64,000 bases of DNA, taken from assembly GCA_023374025.1 (NCBI GenBank), contig SIJG01000080.1:444226-508225 (forward strand). The letters are read 5' to 3'. Made by a program: the position numbers and the translations under genes. Position 1 is the first letter of the stretch, and each line of letters opens with the position of its first letter. Origin of the DNA: Heterodera schachtii. Taxonomy: Eukaryota; Nematoda; Chromadorea; Rhabditida; Heteroderidae. Of this stretch, positions 14,209-26,690 are shown in pieces. The notes beneath the pieces are model-generated. The model was not told the origin of the DNA. It saw only the letters and a program-made list of their open reading frames with translations, and made no database searches.

Positions 14209-14438
14209 CAGGGCTGCCAGATTAAAATTTTCAAAAGCCTCATTTGGCATGCAAAAAAAACCTCATTTTGGGTCAAAAAGCCTCATTTTTACAAAATTTA
14301 TTGAAAACACGTTTAAACTGTTCAAGTGTTATATTTTTGATTGTCTAAGATCAAATTTGAGCAATTTCTTGTTTGAAATAACCATTTTGTGAAATTCTGA
14401 GCATGGCTTTTTTCAAAAACTTTCGGGAACAGGGGGGC

Positions 14439-14460
14439 GGCGGTGCCGATAGGCGCCGCC
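14439..14460. repeat. GC-rich hairpin module, copy 1
   Basis: GGCGGTGCC-GATA-GGCGCCGCC forms a 9-bp stem (one G-T wobble) with a 4-base loop, in otherwise AT-rich DNA inside the hAT-type element. An identical module lies 136 bp downstream and a variant lies at 23571-23591. Confidence 0.85.
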
Positions 14461-14574
14461 GGGGAAATTTTTGTAATTTTTAATGCGATTTGTTAACAGA
14501 TTTGTCCAACAAAAATGGCCAAATTTTGCAATTTTAAGCAAAAATTTTAAGAAAATAAAGGATTTTTAGGGTCC

Positions 14575-14596
14575 GGCGGTGCCGATAGGCGCCGCC
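14575..14596. repeat. GC-rich hairpin module, copy 2
   Basis: Same GGCGGTGCC-GATA-GGCGCCGCC sequence as at 14439-14460, again followed by GGGG and an A/T tract. The paired modules lie near the middle of the 704-bp element and may be a subterminal or structural signal, or simply an internal duplication. Confidence 0.85.
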
Positions 14597-14912
14597 GGGG
14601 GAAAAATTGAGAATTTTGATCATATTTTAAGCAGATTTTCATTAAAAAATTCTTAATTTTGTGGTTTTTTGGAAAAAAAATTGGTTCGGTTTTCATTTTG
14701 ATGCTCTATTACAAACTCAAATTATTAAATAATTATAAACATTATGACAAATTTATCAAAATACAAGATTCTGAGGATTTTCCCCAAAAGCCTCAAAAAT
14801 CCACAAAATTTCTCAAAAAGCAGACACAAAAATCCTCATTTTCCAAAAAAATCCTCATTGACCTATCAAAAAGCCACAAAATGAGGATAAATCCTCAGAT
14901 CTGGCACCCCTG

Positions 14913-14920
14913 TTTATATT
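14913..14920. repeat. Right target-site duplication (8 bp)
   Basis: TTTATATT follows the right terminus and matches 14201-14208 exactly. Confidence 0.85.
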
Positions 14921-17518
14921 CCAAAAATTTATTTAAAAATGATTTAATAAATTTTAGCCGTCTTTATTAATTAAGAAAAAATTCCTAATTGGTTACTAAT
15001 TCGAAAGGACAATAAAAGCGGGATTTACTATAAATAATTGCTAATAAATTAACTATTAATAGTACTCATTGATCAGCAAATGAGTTTTTTTAATTAAAAA
15101 ATTGTCGTTAGGCAATTAAAAAATCTTTGTTTAAACATTGACCCAAAATTAATTTTTTAAAGATGACTTTTTAAATGATGAGCGCTGCTCTGGTCATGAA
15201 ATTAATAACTAAATAAAATCACTAAGTAATTGTTTATTTTTTAAATGAAATATCAACACAAATAAAAAAAAAATCAAACACAATTTTTCATAGAGTTAAA
15301 AAAGTTTAAATATCTAAAGAGATTTTTTATTTTTATAAACATTTAAAAAATATACAAAAAAATAATAATTACAATAATTTAACTGAATATTTTATCTAAA
15401 ATTTTTTATTTAAAAATGTTTATTCATTATTTAATTTTTAATTTTATATAAATAACATTCTTTATCAATAATTAAATAAAAAAGTTAAATTCATATAATG
15501 TGTTTTGCAATAATATTTTGTAAAACTGGTAAAATGATATTAATCATTTTCCTATTTTTTAAATTTTCTTCAAATTGTGGTATTTGTATATTTATATTTT
15601 TAAGGTTTATTAACAATAAAAATTGTTTAGTTTGCGTGAATAACTTCTTGTATGTTTTTTTTAATTAATATTCTTTGTCATTAAATTATTTATTTTATTT
15701 ACTTATATAAAATAAACTTTTTTTAAAGATTATACTCGCATCATTGCTCCTTGCGTGAACTTGGCGCGTTTCTTGCATATCCTTGCAGTTTTATTTATTT
15801 TTGAACTTTTAATTAGATTAATTAATTAAATTTATTTTTTCTTGTAAGTCTCAATATGTAAAAATAAATATTCATATTGAATGCGCGAATGTGCACAATA
15901 TATTTGGTGCTTGTAAGTTCTTTTAAAATTTTAATGTTTTGTTCTTTTGTTTTTAATAGCTACATTTACGCTCCATGATAAAAAATCAGATTTAGGTTTT
16001 TTAGTGTTTTTTACCAATTGACCCACAATTTATGTTGAAAGGTGATAAAGTGATCCATTTCTTGAAGCTTGGGAGCTGTAGATAAAAGAATTTAGTTTTA
16101 TTTATATTCAAATAAATTTTTAATACTTTTAAACTTTTCGTATTTTTCATGTAATTAGCTCCAAGTTTTTTTTAATCAAAAAATAGCAATATTTTCATTT
16201 TTTACAACGTTGACTGCTGTTAACCCGGGCAGCTAAAAAATTTTTGCATTTTTAAATTGCCAAATTCACTTGCATAAAAATTTAGAAATTAATTAGTTTT
16301 CTAATTATTCATTCTGAAAACGCTCCATCCACTCTTCAAATTCTTCAAAAATATCTGACTAAATTGGTGAATGTCCGGCAAAGTGCAAATTTGACTTTTC
16401 TCTTTTTTTACTTTTAATGATAAATATCCATCATAATAAATTTTTCCAAATAAAAAAAAATTATCATTCAAAATCGATTCGATTTCAAGATGAATAAAAA
16501 ACTCAAATAAAAATGAGAAATTTTATAAAAAGGTGGGTTAATTTATTTAATTGACCAACTGCTTATGAAATCAATGGTTTATAATACTTTAAGGAAAATT
16601 GTTCTTTTCACTTTACAGAACCGAGCATATAGGTGGATATTGCCAATTAGAAAATTTTAAACTTTTATTGATTTCTTTAACTGAAATAATTTATCAATTG
16701 AATAAAATTATAATAGCTAGGTAATTAATTACCATAAATGTATGAAAGCAAAAATAATATAAACAATTTATTAAGAGAGATTTCTTTCTTTTTTTAATTA
16801 ATTTTTTAATTTTTACCAGAAATAGCCCTTAATTTATCTATTATAATACATAAAAAATTATGAATCAATCTATTATTTAGCACTTATTTCTTATTACAAA
16901 AAAAAACGCCAAATTTAAACGACATGAAGGCAATATATATAATTATTATTTTTTCATTTTTTATGAATTAAAATTTTAAAGTAATAAATTTTAATTTATT
17001 AGATTCAAGCATTTTAATCCATGAATATCGTTAAATGGTTTAAATATATATAAGTTCAGAAGCAGATCTAATGATGGGTAATGCAAATTAAATTAATTTG
17101 GTTATGATCAAATAGATGATTTAAATTATTTTTTATTAAGCTGTGTATTTCTTAATATTTCATATTTAGGTAAATAATAATTTTATATGAATAAAATAAA
17201 GGTAATTAAATAAATAAATACAATAAAACACAGATAAGCATTTTCGTACAATTTGAAAATTTTATAGTTCAAGATAAAAAATAATTTCTTAAAAAATTCT
17301 AAAAATAAAAAAAAATAACATTAACAAAAAAAGATAATTAAAAGAAAAAAAAAACGTTAAAAAATATCAAAATTAATCAAAAATAATCAATTCCCAAGAA
17401 AAAAATCTAATAAATAAAATTTAATTTCTTACTCTGTTGAAAAAATGAAAAACTAAATTTTGATGATTATTTTAAAATTAAATTATTTTCGATAAATTAT
17501 AAAAACATTAGTTATTAT
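14921..17518. other. AT-rich DNA, no gene seen
   Basis: No reading frame of note. Slightly less AT-rich patches occur near 15735-15790 and 16010-16080 (TTGCGTGAACTTGGCGCG, CTTGAAGCTTGGGAGCTG) but I cannot tie them to a gene or element. Confidence 0.55.
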
Positions 17519-17869
17519 TAGGGATGAGATTTTTAGGCACAAAAAATTGCGAAATAGGCAACTAAAATAGGCAGAAAATCGCAAAATAGGCATTAAACAG
17601 GCACAAAAATCCTCAAATAGGCACTAAAATTGGCAAAAAAAAATTTTTTAACGCTTTTTAGGTAGCAAAACCCGTAAAAATTAATCAAAAAACTAATTTT
17701 GCTTATATTAAAAATAGGCAAATAGGCATTAAGCACAAAAAGTCCAAAATAGGCAAAGTTAGGCATTATAAAAGTCGTCGTAGACACCCCAAACCAGCGG
17801 AAAATGCGTTTTTCGTGCTTATCTATACGTATTAAGTAGTTAGGCATTTGCCTAAAAATCCTATCCCTA
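17519..17869. mobile_element. Small hAT-like non-autonomous element, 351 bp
   Basis: The left end reads TAGGGATGAGATTTTTAGGC and the right end, reverse complemented, reads TAGGGATAGGATTTTTAGGC, so the terminal inverted repeats match at 18 of 20 positions and continue one more base. The flanking octamers GTTATTAT and ATAATTAT agree at 6 of 8 positions, consistent with a decayed 8-bp duplication. The interior carries many AAATAGGCA motifs and a GC-richer block at 17759-17809 that recurs inverted at 63359-63410. The minus-strand frame at 17593-17847 spans the element but resembles no transposase. Classification as hAT rests on the termini only. Confidence 0.75.
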
Positions 17870-19569
17870 ATAATTATGTTAATTTTTTTACTCCTTGGGT
17901 AAAAAATAAGTTTTGTTTGATATTTTAGTCATTTTTTAATTTATATTTTAGTAATCAAAAATTGTTTTTTGAGCGAAAAGGAAATTTTGCCTTTTTATTA
18001 GATTAATTTTTTGTGAAAAATTATTTATCCAATCCAACTAAAATAAATTTTGTATTTTATTTTTTTGTTAAAAAAGATATTTTTTGAAAATTCTTTAATA
18101 TTATTGTGTTTGTAGGTGCTAAATAATGATTTTGCGAACAACTTATTTTCATCAAAGCTCTGCATCTTGCAAGCAACCACAATAAAAAATGTGCAATCGA
18201 CCGAAACTTAAGCACTCTTCCGATGACCGGAGGAACCCAGAGGAAGTTTCCAATTTTTGGTTGACAAAAATCGTGGTTACTCGTAACTATAAAACATACA
18301 TTTTAAATGGCATATTTTTAAAGTAGAAATTTTGTGTATAAATATAATTTTTTAAATGCTTAAACGAATAAATTGTATAAAAGATAAATATAAAATAAGA
18401 ATTGAATACAATAATTTTTAGTATTGTTGCAACTCAAAAAACTAAATTATTGAATATATATTATTTATGTATCATAACACCATAATGCTGTATACGCATT
18501 TATTATTATAGTTATTTAAATTTTATTTAAAGGAATATTTTCAAAATGGTTCATAAACAAATTGAAAAGAAAAATAATCTCAATCTTAAACTTCAAAGGC
18601 TCATCAAGCCAGGACAAATTTAAAATCGAAATTTCGAATTGTGCGTGTTCATTGCAGCATTACATTCGTGTCACAACCAACCACAATTGGATCTAATCTA
18701 ATTTAAATAAATAATTAATTAAAACAATTTATTTAATAATATTCATTATGCTATTACAACTTATTCTTTATGTATTACTTTTATTCGACAAAAATAATAA
18801 CAAAATAAATAATTATCTTACTAAATTATGAATAAATTGTTTTCAATATTTTTATAAATTCAAAATAGTAAATTTAACCAAAATACTATTACTAATAATT
18901 TTCTATTGATTCTAGAGTCGAAATGGAATTTATGAATTGAATAGATTGAAAAAGAAGCAATAGAATGAAAGTTATAAAATATAAGGATTTACATATTTTT
19001 TTCTGCCAATAAGCTAAGAAAAAAACGGCTTAAAAATAGCTTTCTAAGTTATAATTTTTAATTTATTGAACCTTTTTATCCATTTTATCCATATAAATCC
19101 ATATTACACCCTAAGGATCGACTTTCTGGATTTTCAAAAATATACACCCCCCCAAAAAGGGGAATTTCTTCGAAAGTTTGGAATTTTTAAAGGTATTTTG
19201 TTTGATTCCGAAAATTTTCACTGAAATTGTAAACAAATCATATTTATAAAAATGAAAATTATGTACCAAAACATTGGTATTCATTTATCAATTATACATT
19301 GGAAACATACAATCACATTTGCTCAATCACTTAAACTTTCTAAAAATTTTTATTAACTTATTTTTTAAACATATTCATTAATTTTGTTTCCCATGTTGCA
19401 ACATTACCACATGTTTAATTATGTGAATAGTAAAAATTTATTTCTTGTAATTGTCGACCAAAAACTTGAAACTTCTAGGCTGGTTATCTAATGTCCTGCA
19501 TCTTTGGTGTATTAACCATTTTCAATTATTCAATTATTGTTTAAATTACCTATTATTTTATTATAATTT
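17870..19569. other. AT-rich DNA with small GC-richer patches
   Basis: Patches at 18140-18290 (containing CCGATGACCGGAGGAACCCA) and 18600-18690 are less AT-rich than their surroundings but carry no recognisable frame. At 19100-19165 the motif TACACCCTAAGGATCGACTT loosely resembles sequence near 63208-63260, hinting at another old dispersed element. Confidence 0.45.
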
Positions 19570-19785
19570 TGCTTTTTAAATGCTTAAAAGAATTACTTAA
19601 GTAATTGCTGTTTGTTTCAGATCATATAGTTTTTTGAAAAAACTTGCTACGTTTTCTATTTTACTAAAGTATCAGAATTTAACGTAAATCTTCTTATATC
19701 CTCAAGAAATTGTTTATAATTTTTTATTTAACCTTTTCAAAAATTAATTTGCCTTTTATATTAGATTAATTAGATTATTCAATTT
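19570..19785 (+). repeat. Dispersed repeat, partner of 25685-25910
   Basis: Both blocks contain, in order, GGCTTTTTAAATGCTTAAA or the equivalent, GAATTACTT, GTAATTGCTGT, TTTTCTATTTTACTAAA, TCTTCTT.TATCC, CAAGAAA.T and ACCTT.TCAAAAA. The two copies differ by scattered substitutions and short indels. They look like old copies of one repeat; the ends are not defined. Confidence 0.65.
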
Positions 19786-19842
19786 CGAACACTTTTATCC
19801 ATTGAATTAGATTATTTAGTTTCGAACACTTTTATCCATTTT
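19768..19842 (+). repeat. Short tandem duplication, about 36 bp x 2
   Basis: TTTCGAACACTTTTATCCAT occurs twice in direct orientation, each time preceded by a TTAGATTATT-type stretch. It is a small local duplication at the edge of the dispersed repeat. Confidence 0.7.
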
Positions 19843-21907
19843 CGATTAATTTACTCAAATTGATGAACTCAAAATTAAATACCATAAACTTAATGTTATA
19901 AAATTTTTATATTTAATACAAAGTTTTTTTACAATGTAATTAATTTTTTATTGGTGCAGTTCAAGCTTAAACGCTGAAAATAATATTATTTCACATTATA
20001 AATTATTATGATAAAAAGTGCTTTTTAGTTATATTAAATTTTCTCGTTATTTATTTTGAAAATCATAATGTTGCTGTATTAATGATATTCTAAAAAGTAA
20101 TAACTTTATTTTATTTATTTTTAAATCTTAAGTAAAGATGCAGATAAGTTTTTTTTTATAGTTCTTTTATGTCTCAATGAACTTTTGAGCAGTTATCGGT
20201 TTTTTTTAAATATTTATGTAGTTGTTATAATATCGGCTATATTTTTTTTTCACTTATTTTTATCTCGCATTGTTTATTATTAATTAATAAAATAATATTT
20301 TTTTTCTCTCAATAATAAAAAGTGTACAATAATGATTTTCTGATTTTAATAAATTTTATATTTAATTTAATTTTTTAGTTTATTGGAAAATAATCTTTAT
20401 TTGATCAACAAATTATTTTTATATAGATATATATTAGAATATTAAATGTTATGATTTAAATATTCATTTTAAGTTTCAACTTCTATCATTAACTTTTAGG
20501 TTATTCATTCTTATTTGAATATTTAGATCACCTTTCTGTTTATGAGCTTATACGGTACATTTTAATTATACCTAATAATTTCAGTAGCAGTAATTGAAGA
20601 AAAAAGCTTTAAAAAACCCATTTGTAAATTTAATTTGGTCAACTACTATAATTGTAGGATCTATTAGCGAAAGCTCCTTAGTTTAATTTTAATTTAAAAA
20701 CAAAATAGACTTTTTTTTTGTTATGAAAATATTTTTAGCATTTTCAATATTGTTTAAGCTAAATTTTAGTGAATTAGATTTTTTAATTAATTTATTTTAT
20801 TTTAAAACTTGTCATTTTTTGTTTAAAATTTAAAAAAGAGAGCAATATGGGAAACACGAAATTATACATATTTTTTACTAATGGAAAATATGCGTATTAT
20901 TAGAACTCCAAATTTAGAAAAAAATTATCCTAATATTACTATAACTTTGAAAGCATTTTGATATTAAGAACTGCTTAACTATTTTTGTATAAAACGTATT
21001 TAATTGCAGTAAAGCTAATATTCTTAATTCTTTAATATTTGTACATTTATTTCTTTTATATAATTAACATGTTGAATTTTTATATATAAATTTTGCAAAT
21101 TGATTTTATAAGTTTCTTTAATTTTTAACAAAAAATTGTAAACACTTCATAGCCAGATTCTTTCAAAAACACCACAATAAATTTCAAATCATGTTAAATT
21201 GGTCGCAACTTTTAGCATTTCATTAGTGGGTTGCATCCTCGGCTCTTTTGCTTATTGTTATAATTAAATATAAACTATAAAATAAAAAAATTAATGGTCA
21301 AATTGAAGTAAGTTTTTGGATTTCAACTGTGGTTTGTTAAAACAGCTTGAATTGATAAACAATTTTAAAAAGTTAAATTTTTAATTAACCTTATTGTTTT
21401 AGTTATCACTTTGTTGTAAATTTATAAATTTTTGTTTTATTATGGCTAAAATGATTTGAAATTACGTTTTATTTATATGTAACTTCAAATAATTTAAATT
21501 TTTATTGTTTGAATTAAGTAACATATAATCGAATGTTTATATCAGGAATTTTATTGGTAGCTAAAAAAAATTACTATTTTCAATCTCTTATGCTTGATTT
21601 TTTCTAGCATAAATGTTATCAGAGGATATAAAAATATAATAATATAAAATTTTAATACCTAAATAATATTATTTTGTTAATCATAATGTTTTATAATTTC
21701 TTCCAGACTTATATATTTTGTTTCTCCTTTTTAAATAATAGTTTTTATTTTAGACATTTTCTTGCCAATAAATTGTCCAGTGTTTTTTCCTATCACATTC
21801 CATTGCGAATTTTCTTCTGTTTTGAAAATTTTAGATCAATTATCAAGTGTTTGCGATTAAATAAAATTTTAAAGATAAAAAATAAGTTTGATCAAGATAA
21901 TAAAATT
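19843..21907. other. AT-rich DNA, no gene seen
   Basis: A/T-rich sequence without a credible frame, repeat boundary or RNA gene that I could recognise. Confidence 0.55.
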
Positions 21908-22055
21908 AAATCTTCCCTCGTCGCGTTGACGAAGAACAGAGCATTTTTCCAAACATTTTTCTCCGTCGCCTCTCCTCTCCCTACCGAATCATATATTCCT
22001 TTTTTCATCGCAGGAAAAAGCGATGGAATAGCAAAGAAATGGCCATAAAATTGGC
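21908..22055. other. GC-richer island of unknown nature
   Basis: This stretch stands out from its surroundings (CTTCCCTCGTCGCGTTGACG, then CT-rich TCTCCGTCGCCTCTCCTCTC, then TTTTTTCATCGCAGGAAAAA). It forms the end of a 121-codon plus-strand frame from the ATG at 21686. The upstream half of that frame is F, Y, N and L rich as chance AT-rich sequence would be, and no family is recognised. It could be an exon, a promoter-like CT tract or a transposon remnant. Confidence 0.3.
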
Positions 22056-23524
22056 CATTACTTAATCGATTAGGCTCAAAAGAGTCTTTTTGAATTCACT
22101 TTTTTATTTAAATATTTCATTTTCCTTTTAAATAATTATTGTCTAATTAATTAATATTCTTTGTGCACAATTTTTTTTTCTGATTTGTATATTTTTAGCA
22201 CTCAATTAATTTTTTTATTAATTTTAGTTTTTAATTTAATTAAATGTGCCATTAAAAATTTGCAAAATTTTACTGTGTTTATTTTATTGCATAAAAATTT
22301 AATTCGAATACTCATTATAAAAGACCAATAAACTTCGGCATTCGAATTACGCATTTTCATTCATTTTATTTTTCACAATGAATATTTTGACTCATCTTAG
22401 CCAAACAGTAAATTATTACAAATTCAAATTTTTATAAACTAACCTTTTATAAACATTTAAATGATAATGAGAAGCAAGTTATCAATATAAAATATTAATT
22501 TATAAAATAAAAATAAATATTTCAAGATTCTTTTATTTAAACTCTAACAATTAAATATACCTGCGTCTCCAAAAGAAAATAAAAAAGCTTGGACAACGAA
22601 CATGAATATGCCCCAACAAGAAGCTAATTCATAAAGAAAAATAATTATTAGTTAATTCAAATTATAAATTTTATAAATTACAAAATTTTCTAAATCTTAA
22701 TAAAATAGAAAGGGATATTTAATTTAAAATTTAACATCTGTAATTTGAAAAATAAAAATGATACTTATAATTTTTATACCTAATAAAAAATGTAATGAAG
22801 CAAGGTAAGCTCTAAATTTTTATTTCCAAAAAATTTTATTATTTTAAAATATGTATTTCAATTTAACTCAAAAAGTTAAAGAACACTTCAGCTAATATTT
22901 TAAAGAAATTTATAAATATAAAAAGAATTATGTTTCACAGTATCGTAAAGAAATGGTTAAAGATTACATCCAATATGTCAGCGAATTCTGTACAAGTAAT
23001 TTTTAATCGAAAAAAATAAATTAACTATATTATTTTGTAAAAAAAAATTACATCTGACACATATTACGGCACCCACAACACACAAGGAACGTATTTATTT
23101 CAAAAAATAAATTTATTGATATAAGAAAAAATTAAAATTACTACAAATTCTTAGTTGTTATCCGGGTACCCGGGATACCAAAAATACACTAGTAAGAATG
23201 GGGGTTTGAATGAAAAATAGTGAAGATAATTGCTGTTAAAGGCGAAAATTTAAAAAAAAAAATTAGAATATTATATAAAGTGCACCACTGATTGTGAAAA
23301 TCGCATAGTGGCTAGTCTTCTTTGTTTTCTATTACTTTACTTGGTTCAATCACTCCACAGGAATTAAAATATTTTGAATTTTTTTTTTTGATATACAAAT
23401 AGGTTTCCTATCGACAAAATACAATTTCTCATATATTTTTTTAACTAACATATATTTTATCATTTTTTTAAAGAAATCCTATTAACAAATTGAGCCTAGT
23501 AATCTCAAAATCAATCTTATTGTA
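22056..23524. other. AT-rich DNA, no gene seen
   Basis: No recognisable feature apart from a short palindrome near 23161-23180 (ATCCGGGTACCCGGGAT). Confidence 0.55.
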
Positions 23525-23740
23525 GATAAATCTGTTGACAAATCGCATTAAAAATTACAAAATTTTTCCCGGCGCGACTGTCGGCACCGCCGGACCACCT
23601 TCTTTCCCAAAAGTTTTCTGGAAAAAGCGTGCCAAAAAAGTGATATGAAAAACAAAAAAAGGTCTACCGGGTGGTGGTACCCTTTCCAAGACAACTTGAG
23701 ACCGCCGCTGACCTTTGGAAATATTTTTACCAATGAAAGA
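23525..23740 (-). mobile_element. Inverted fragment of the 704-bp hAT-type family
   Basis: Read on the minus strand, this block contains GGCGGTGCCGACAGTCGCGC followed by AAATTTTGTAATTTTTAATG, CGATTTGTCAACAGATTT and a preceding GGCACGCTTTTTCCAGAAAA region. The same order occurs at about 14400-14510 within the 704-bp element (GGCGGTGCCGATAGGCGCC, AAATTTTTGTAATTTTTAAT, CGATTTGTTAACAGATTT). No terminal repeats are visible here, so it is a fragment or a related internally different element. A 61-codon minus-strand frame across it is not recognised. Confidence 0.7.
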
Positions 23741-25684
23741 ATTTTGCCAAAAAAAGATACAGTTAAATTATAATCGCTAAATAAAATTTTAAATTTCTGA
23801 TCAGGGAAAAAGTCTAGATTTTAAATTTCGGTTTTACCAAATGGACTGGGTAGAATTCAACAACCACCAACGAGAAAATTACAATAATCAACTTCGTCAA
23901 TCTACAATTTTTTGTATGGAAATTTAACCTTAAAAAATATAATTTATTTTGTTTTCAAACCAAAAGAAAAATTAAATTGAATAAAGAAATAAAGGAAAGT
24001 TATGTAATTTAAATCAAAAAAGAAACGAATTAAATATCCTATGAATTATTCCTTATGGTTTGGCGATGTAATTTTGACATAAATACTTTTAATCAAAAAA
24101 CCTTTAAAGAAATTTTATACCGCAACAAATAAATATGTTGGTAAGATGATACAAAAAATGAGAATAGAGAAATTAATTAATAAAAAAAAATTGAAATAGA
24201 CCTTAGCTTTAGAAATTTCATGAATACAAATAAATTTTGAATCTTTATTGTAATTCTGTGATTCATATCAAATAACTGAAATATGATTTAAGTAATGTTG
24301 AACAATTTATGCGAAAAAAGCCAAATAATTTGGTAGCAATTTAAAAAATTTATAATAAAAAATTATTAAGAAAGGAAATATTGCATAAAATATTTAATAT
24401 TATAGGTAAACTTTTATTTATTTTTAAAAACAAAATTATATAATGTGAGGCATTAAATAAAAAAACCTGCAAATATTAATCAAAATAAACCAGTTAGCTA
24501 AATTTATTTATAATATGTAATATTTGCTTTTATAAAATTTTATATAAACCACTAAAAGAATAAATTTAAATACTTACATATACAATTAAACTATATTGAA
24601 CCATAGAAATCTTGAACGATGAAGCTTCTCTGCTTGGGGCAGATATTATTTGATAATATTGTAAATTTAATCTTGTCTAATCTTTAAAAAATTAATAAAA
24701 ATAAACAATGATTTAAGGTCAGTTTTGAATAATAAGGTTCAAAATTTTATTTTTCATTTTATTTTTTAAAGATTTTCGAATAAGCTATGAACTATGGCAG
24801 CCAACTCAAGGAGAAGTTATTGACTTTGCATATTTTTCAAAACTTTGTATTGATATCTCATGTGCAAATGAGTGATTATAATGAGACCCAAAATAAGTTT
24901 CAAGAATTATATTGAACTTAATACTAAAGCAAGCGTTGGACTGTATTAAGAAGATTGAATAATTTTAAGAATAAATATTTCTAATGTTTATAAGTGATAA
25001 ATATTTTTCGAACAAGAAATAAATTACAAAAGTCATATGAAAATTATATAATTTTACCTATTTAAAACAATATAAAAAATAAAATATATTTATCGAATTT
25101 TTATAAGAAAAAATTTTATTATAAATTAATATACTTTTAAAACGTAATAAAATTAATTCCCTAAATTGGGATATTATTGATTTAAATTTCTGGCACTAAT
25201 TAAAAAATATATATAAAGGTAAGAAAATATTTTTTTATAGAAGCATAAAATAATGTTACAAATTTTCATACTCAAAAATAATTTTATCCATAATGAACTA
25301 AAATATATCAACTAGATAGGAAGAAATAATGAAGACGGAGCCGTATGGAAATTGAAGCGCAGTTTCAAGATAGAGACGTAAATATTTATCGAACAAGTTA
25401 GCTTCATCCAAAAACATTATGCGGAATGATAAAAAAATAATTAAGCACGGAGCAAACAAAGAGAGTAAATTATTGCAAAAAATATCATTATAACATGAAA
25501 GCGAAAAACAATTTACTTTACGGTAGTTAATAACTTTGTAATTTTGCTGAATTGGGACTAAATTGAATAAATTAAATGCCATTAATAAAATTAGTCGAAT
25601 CGCTTAATTTTTATTTTTCTTATCTTATGAAATGAAGAAAAAATATATTCATTTTTTTTTCTTTTAAATTTATTTATTATTTAT
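23741..25684. other. AT-rich DNA; one unconvincing frame
   Basis: A 94-codon minus-strand frame at 25298-25582 is the longest here. It is hydrophobic, has an AT-driven residue mix and matches no family I know. In DNA this AT-rich, one frame of this length in 64 kb is roughly what chance gives. Confidence 0.45.
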
Positions 25685-25910
25685 ATTTATTTGGCTTTTT
25701 AAATGCTTAAAGAATTACTTTTCGGTAATTGCTGTCAGTTTCTTTAAATCATACAATTTTTTAAAAAACTTGCTTACAATTTTCTATTTTACTAAATCAA
25801 CAATTAACGAAATCTTCTTTTATCCCCCAAGAAAATTATTTATAGTTTTTTTTTATTAAACCTTCTCAAAAAAATTTGCATTATATACCAGATTAAGTAA
25901 ATTATTATTA
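25685..25910 (+). repeat. Dispersed repeat, partner of 19570-19785
   Basis: Shares the segment order described at 19570-19785, with additional base runs and small indels. Same orientation, about 6 kb apart. Confidence 0.65.
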
Positions 25911-25964
25911 AATCAAAAATTAATACCATAAACTTTTATTTATTTTATTTTTAAAAATTTTATA

Positions 25965-26025
25965 ATTTCTGTAAACCAGTTGTAATTTACTTTAAGATTA
26001 TTCATGAATTTAAAGCATTAATTTT
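25965..26025 (+). repeat. Dispersed short repeat, partner of 58112-58165
   Basis: TTTCTGTAAACCAGTTGTAA followed by TTACTTTAAGATTATT occurs here and again at about 58119-58156 with one base fewer. A roughly 40-base match of mixed composition is unlikely to be chance and marks another dispersed repeat. Confidence 0.65.
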
Positions 26026-26609
26026 TCATTTTATAAATTAATTTCTATTATTTTTTATCTTTATTTTCCAAAAATTTAACTAAATTTTCACTTTATTTAA
26101 TTAGAATTTTTACAAAATTCTGCTGTACACAAGAACATATTTAAATCTACATATTTGAAATTTTATCATGTGTAAGTCAGAGCTTTAACTTTTCTTCAAT
26201 GTTTTTTCTTCATAGATTCTGCTCAAAATAAATGTTAACTTTCAGCGAAAAAAAAATGCAAATAATTTTTGAAATTGTAACATTAGGGAAAAAAGTATAG
26301 TGATGAAGTAAAATTTATAGGAAAAATGCATTAAACGAATGAAGAATAAATTTACTAAAATTTTGGATGAAATTTCAGAAGAAAATTAGTAGATTTCTTT
26401 TTTTAATGAAAAATCCTCTACAGTAGTAAGCTTACTCTATCAATTTGATGGCTTCAAAATTTGAAATTAAAATTTTCGTTCGGATTTAATTTTTTTTTGA
26501 TCGGGAGTAAGAAAGTTTTTATTTTAATTTATTTTTTTAAATAATTGTCTAATTAAAATTTATTATTTTTCGTGACCGAATTAAATGGTATAAATAAATT
26601 TAAATATTT

Positions 26610-26690
26610 TTATTGACATTGAGACTATTTTCGGTTCGCCCACACTGAGATTATTTTTTGGTTCGTCTCACCACGAAACCCTACTAAATC
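26610..26690 (+). repeat. Degenerate short direct repeat
   Basis: CATTGAGACTATTTTCGGTTCG and, about 32 bases on, CACTGAGATTATTTTTTGGT followed by TCG are diverged copies of the same roughly 30-base unit, ending in CGCCCA and CGTCTCACCA. Confidence 0.55.

Larger units (their letters stand above)
14209..14912. mobile_element. Non-autonomous hAT-type DNA transposon, 704 bp
   Basis: The element begins CAGGGCTGCCAGATT and ends GATCTGGCACCCCTG. The reverse complement of the end is CAGGGGTGCCAGATC, so the termini are inverted repeats of about 15 bp matching at 13 positions. It is flanked by a perfect 8-bp duplication TTTATATT. CAGGG-type ends plus an 8-bp duplication are established hAT features. 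Inside are repeated AAGCCTCATTTT and AAATCCTCA motifs and two copies of a GC-rich hairpin module. There is no transposase: the only frame (14659-14970, plus strand) is K, S and Q rich, runs out through the terminus and looks non-coding. The element must have moved with enzyme supplied elsewhere. Confidence 0.88.

Noticed and set aside
14659..14970. 103-codon frame as a transposase of the hAT-type element
   Set aside because: It is low complexity (K, S, Q and N), far too short, lacks transposase motifs and reads through the terminal repeat and target duplication.
25298..25582. 94-codon minus-strand frame as a possible gene
   Set aside because: At roughly 80 percent AT, stops occur about every ten codons. 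My rough estimate is that about one frame this long is expected by chance in 64 kb on two strands. No family or splice context was recognised.
26640..26690. tRNA-like GGTTCG motifs
   Set aside because: The motif belongs to a degenerate direct repeat. No acceptor stem, A box or cloverleaf can be drawn around it.
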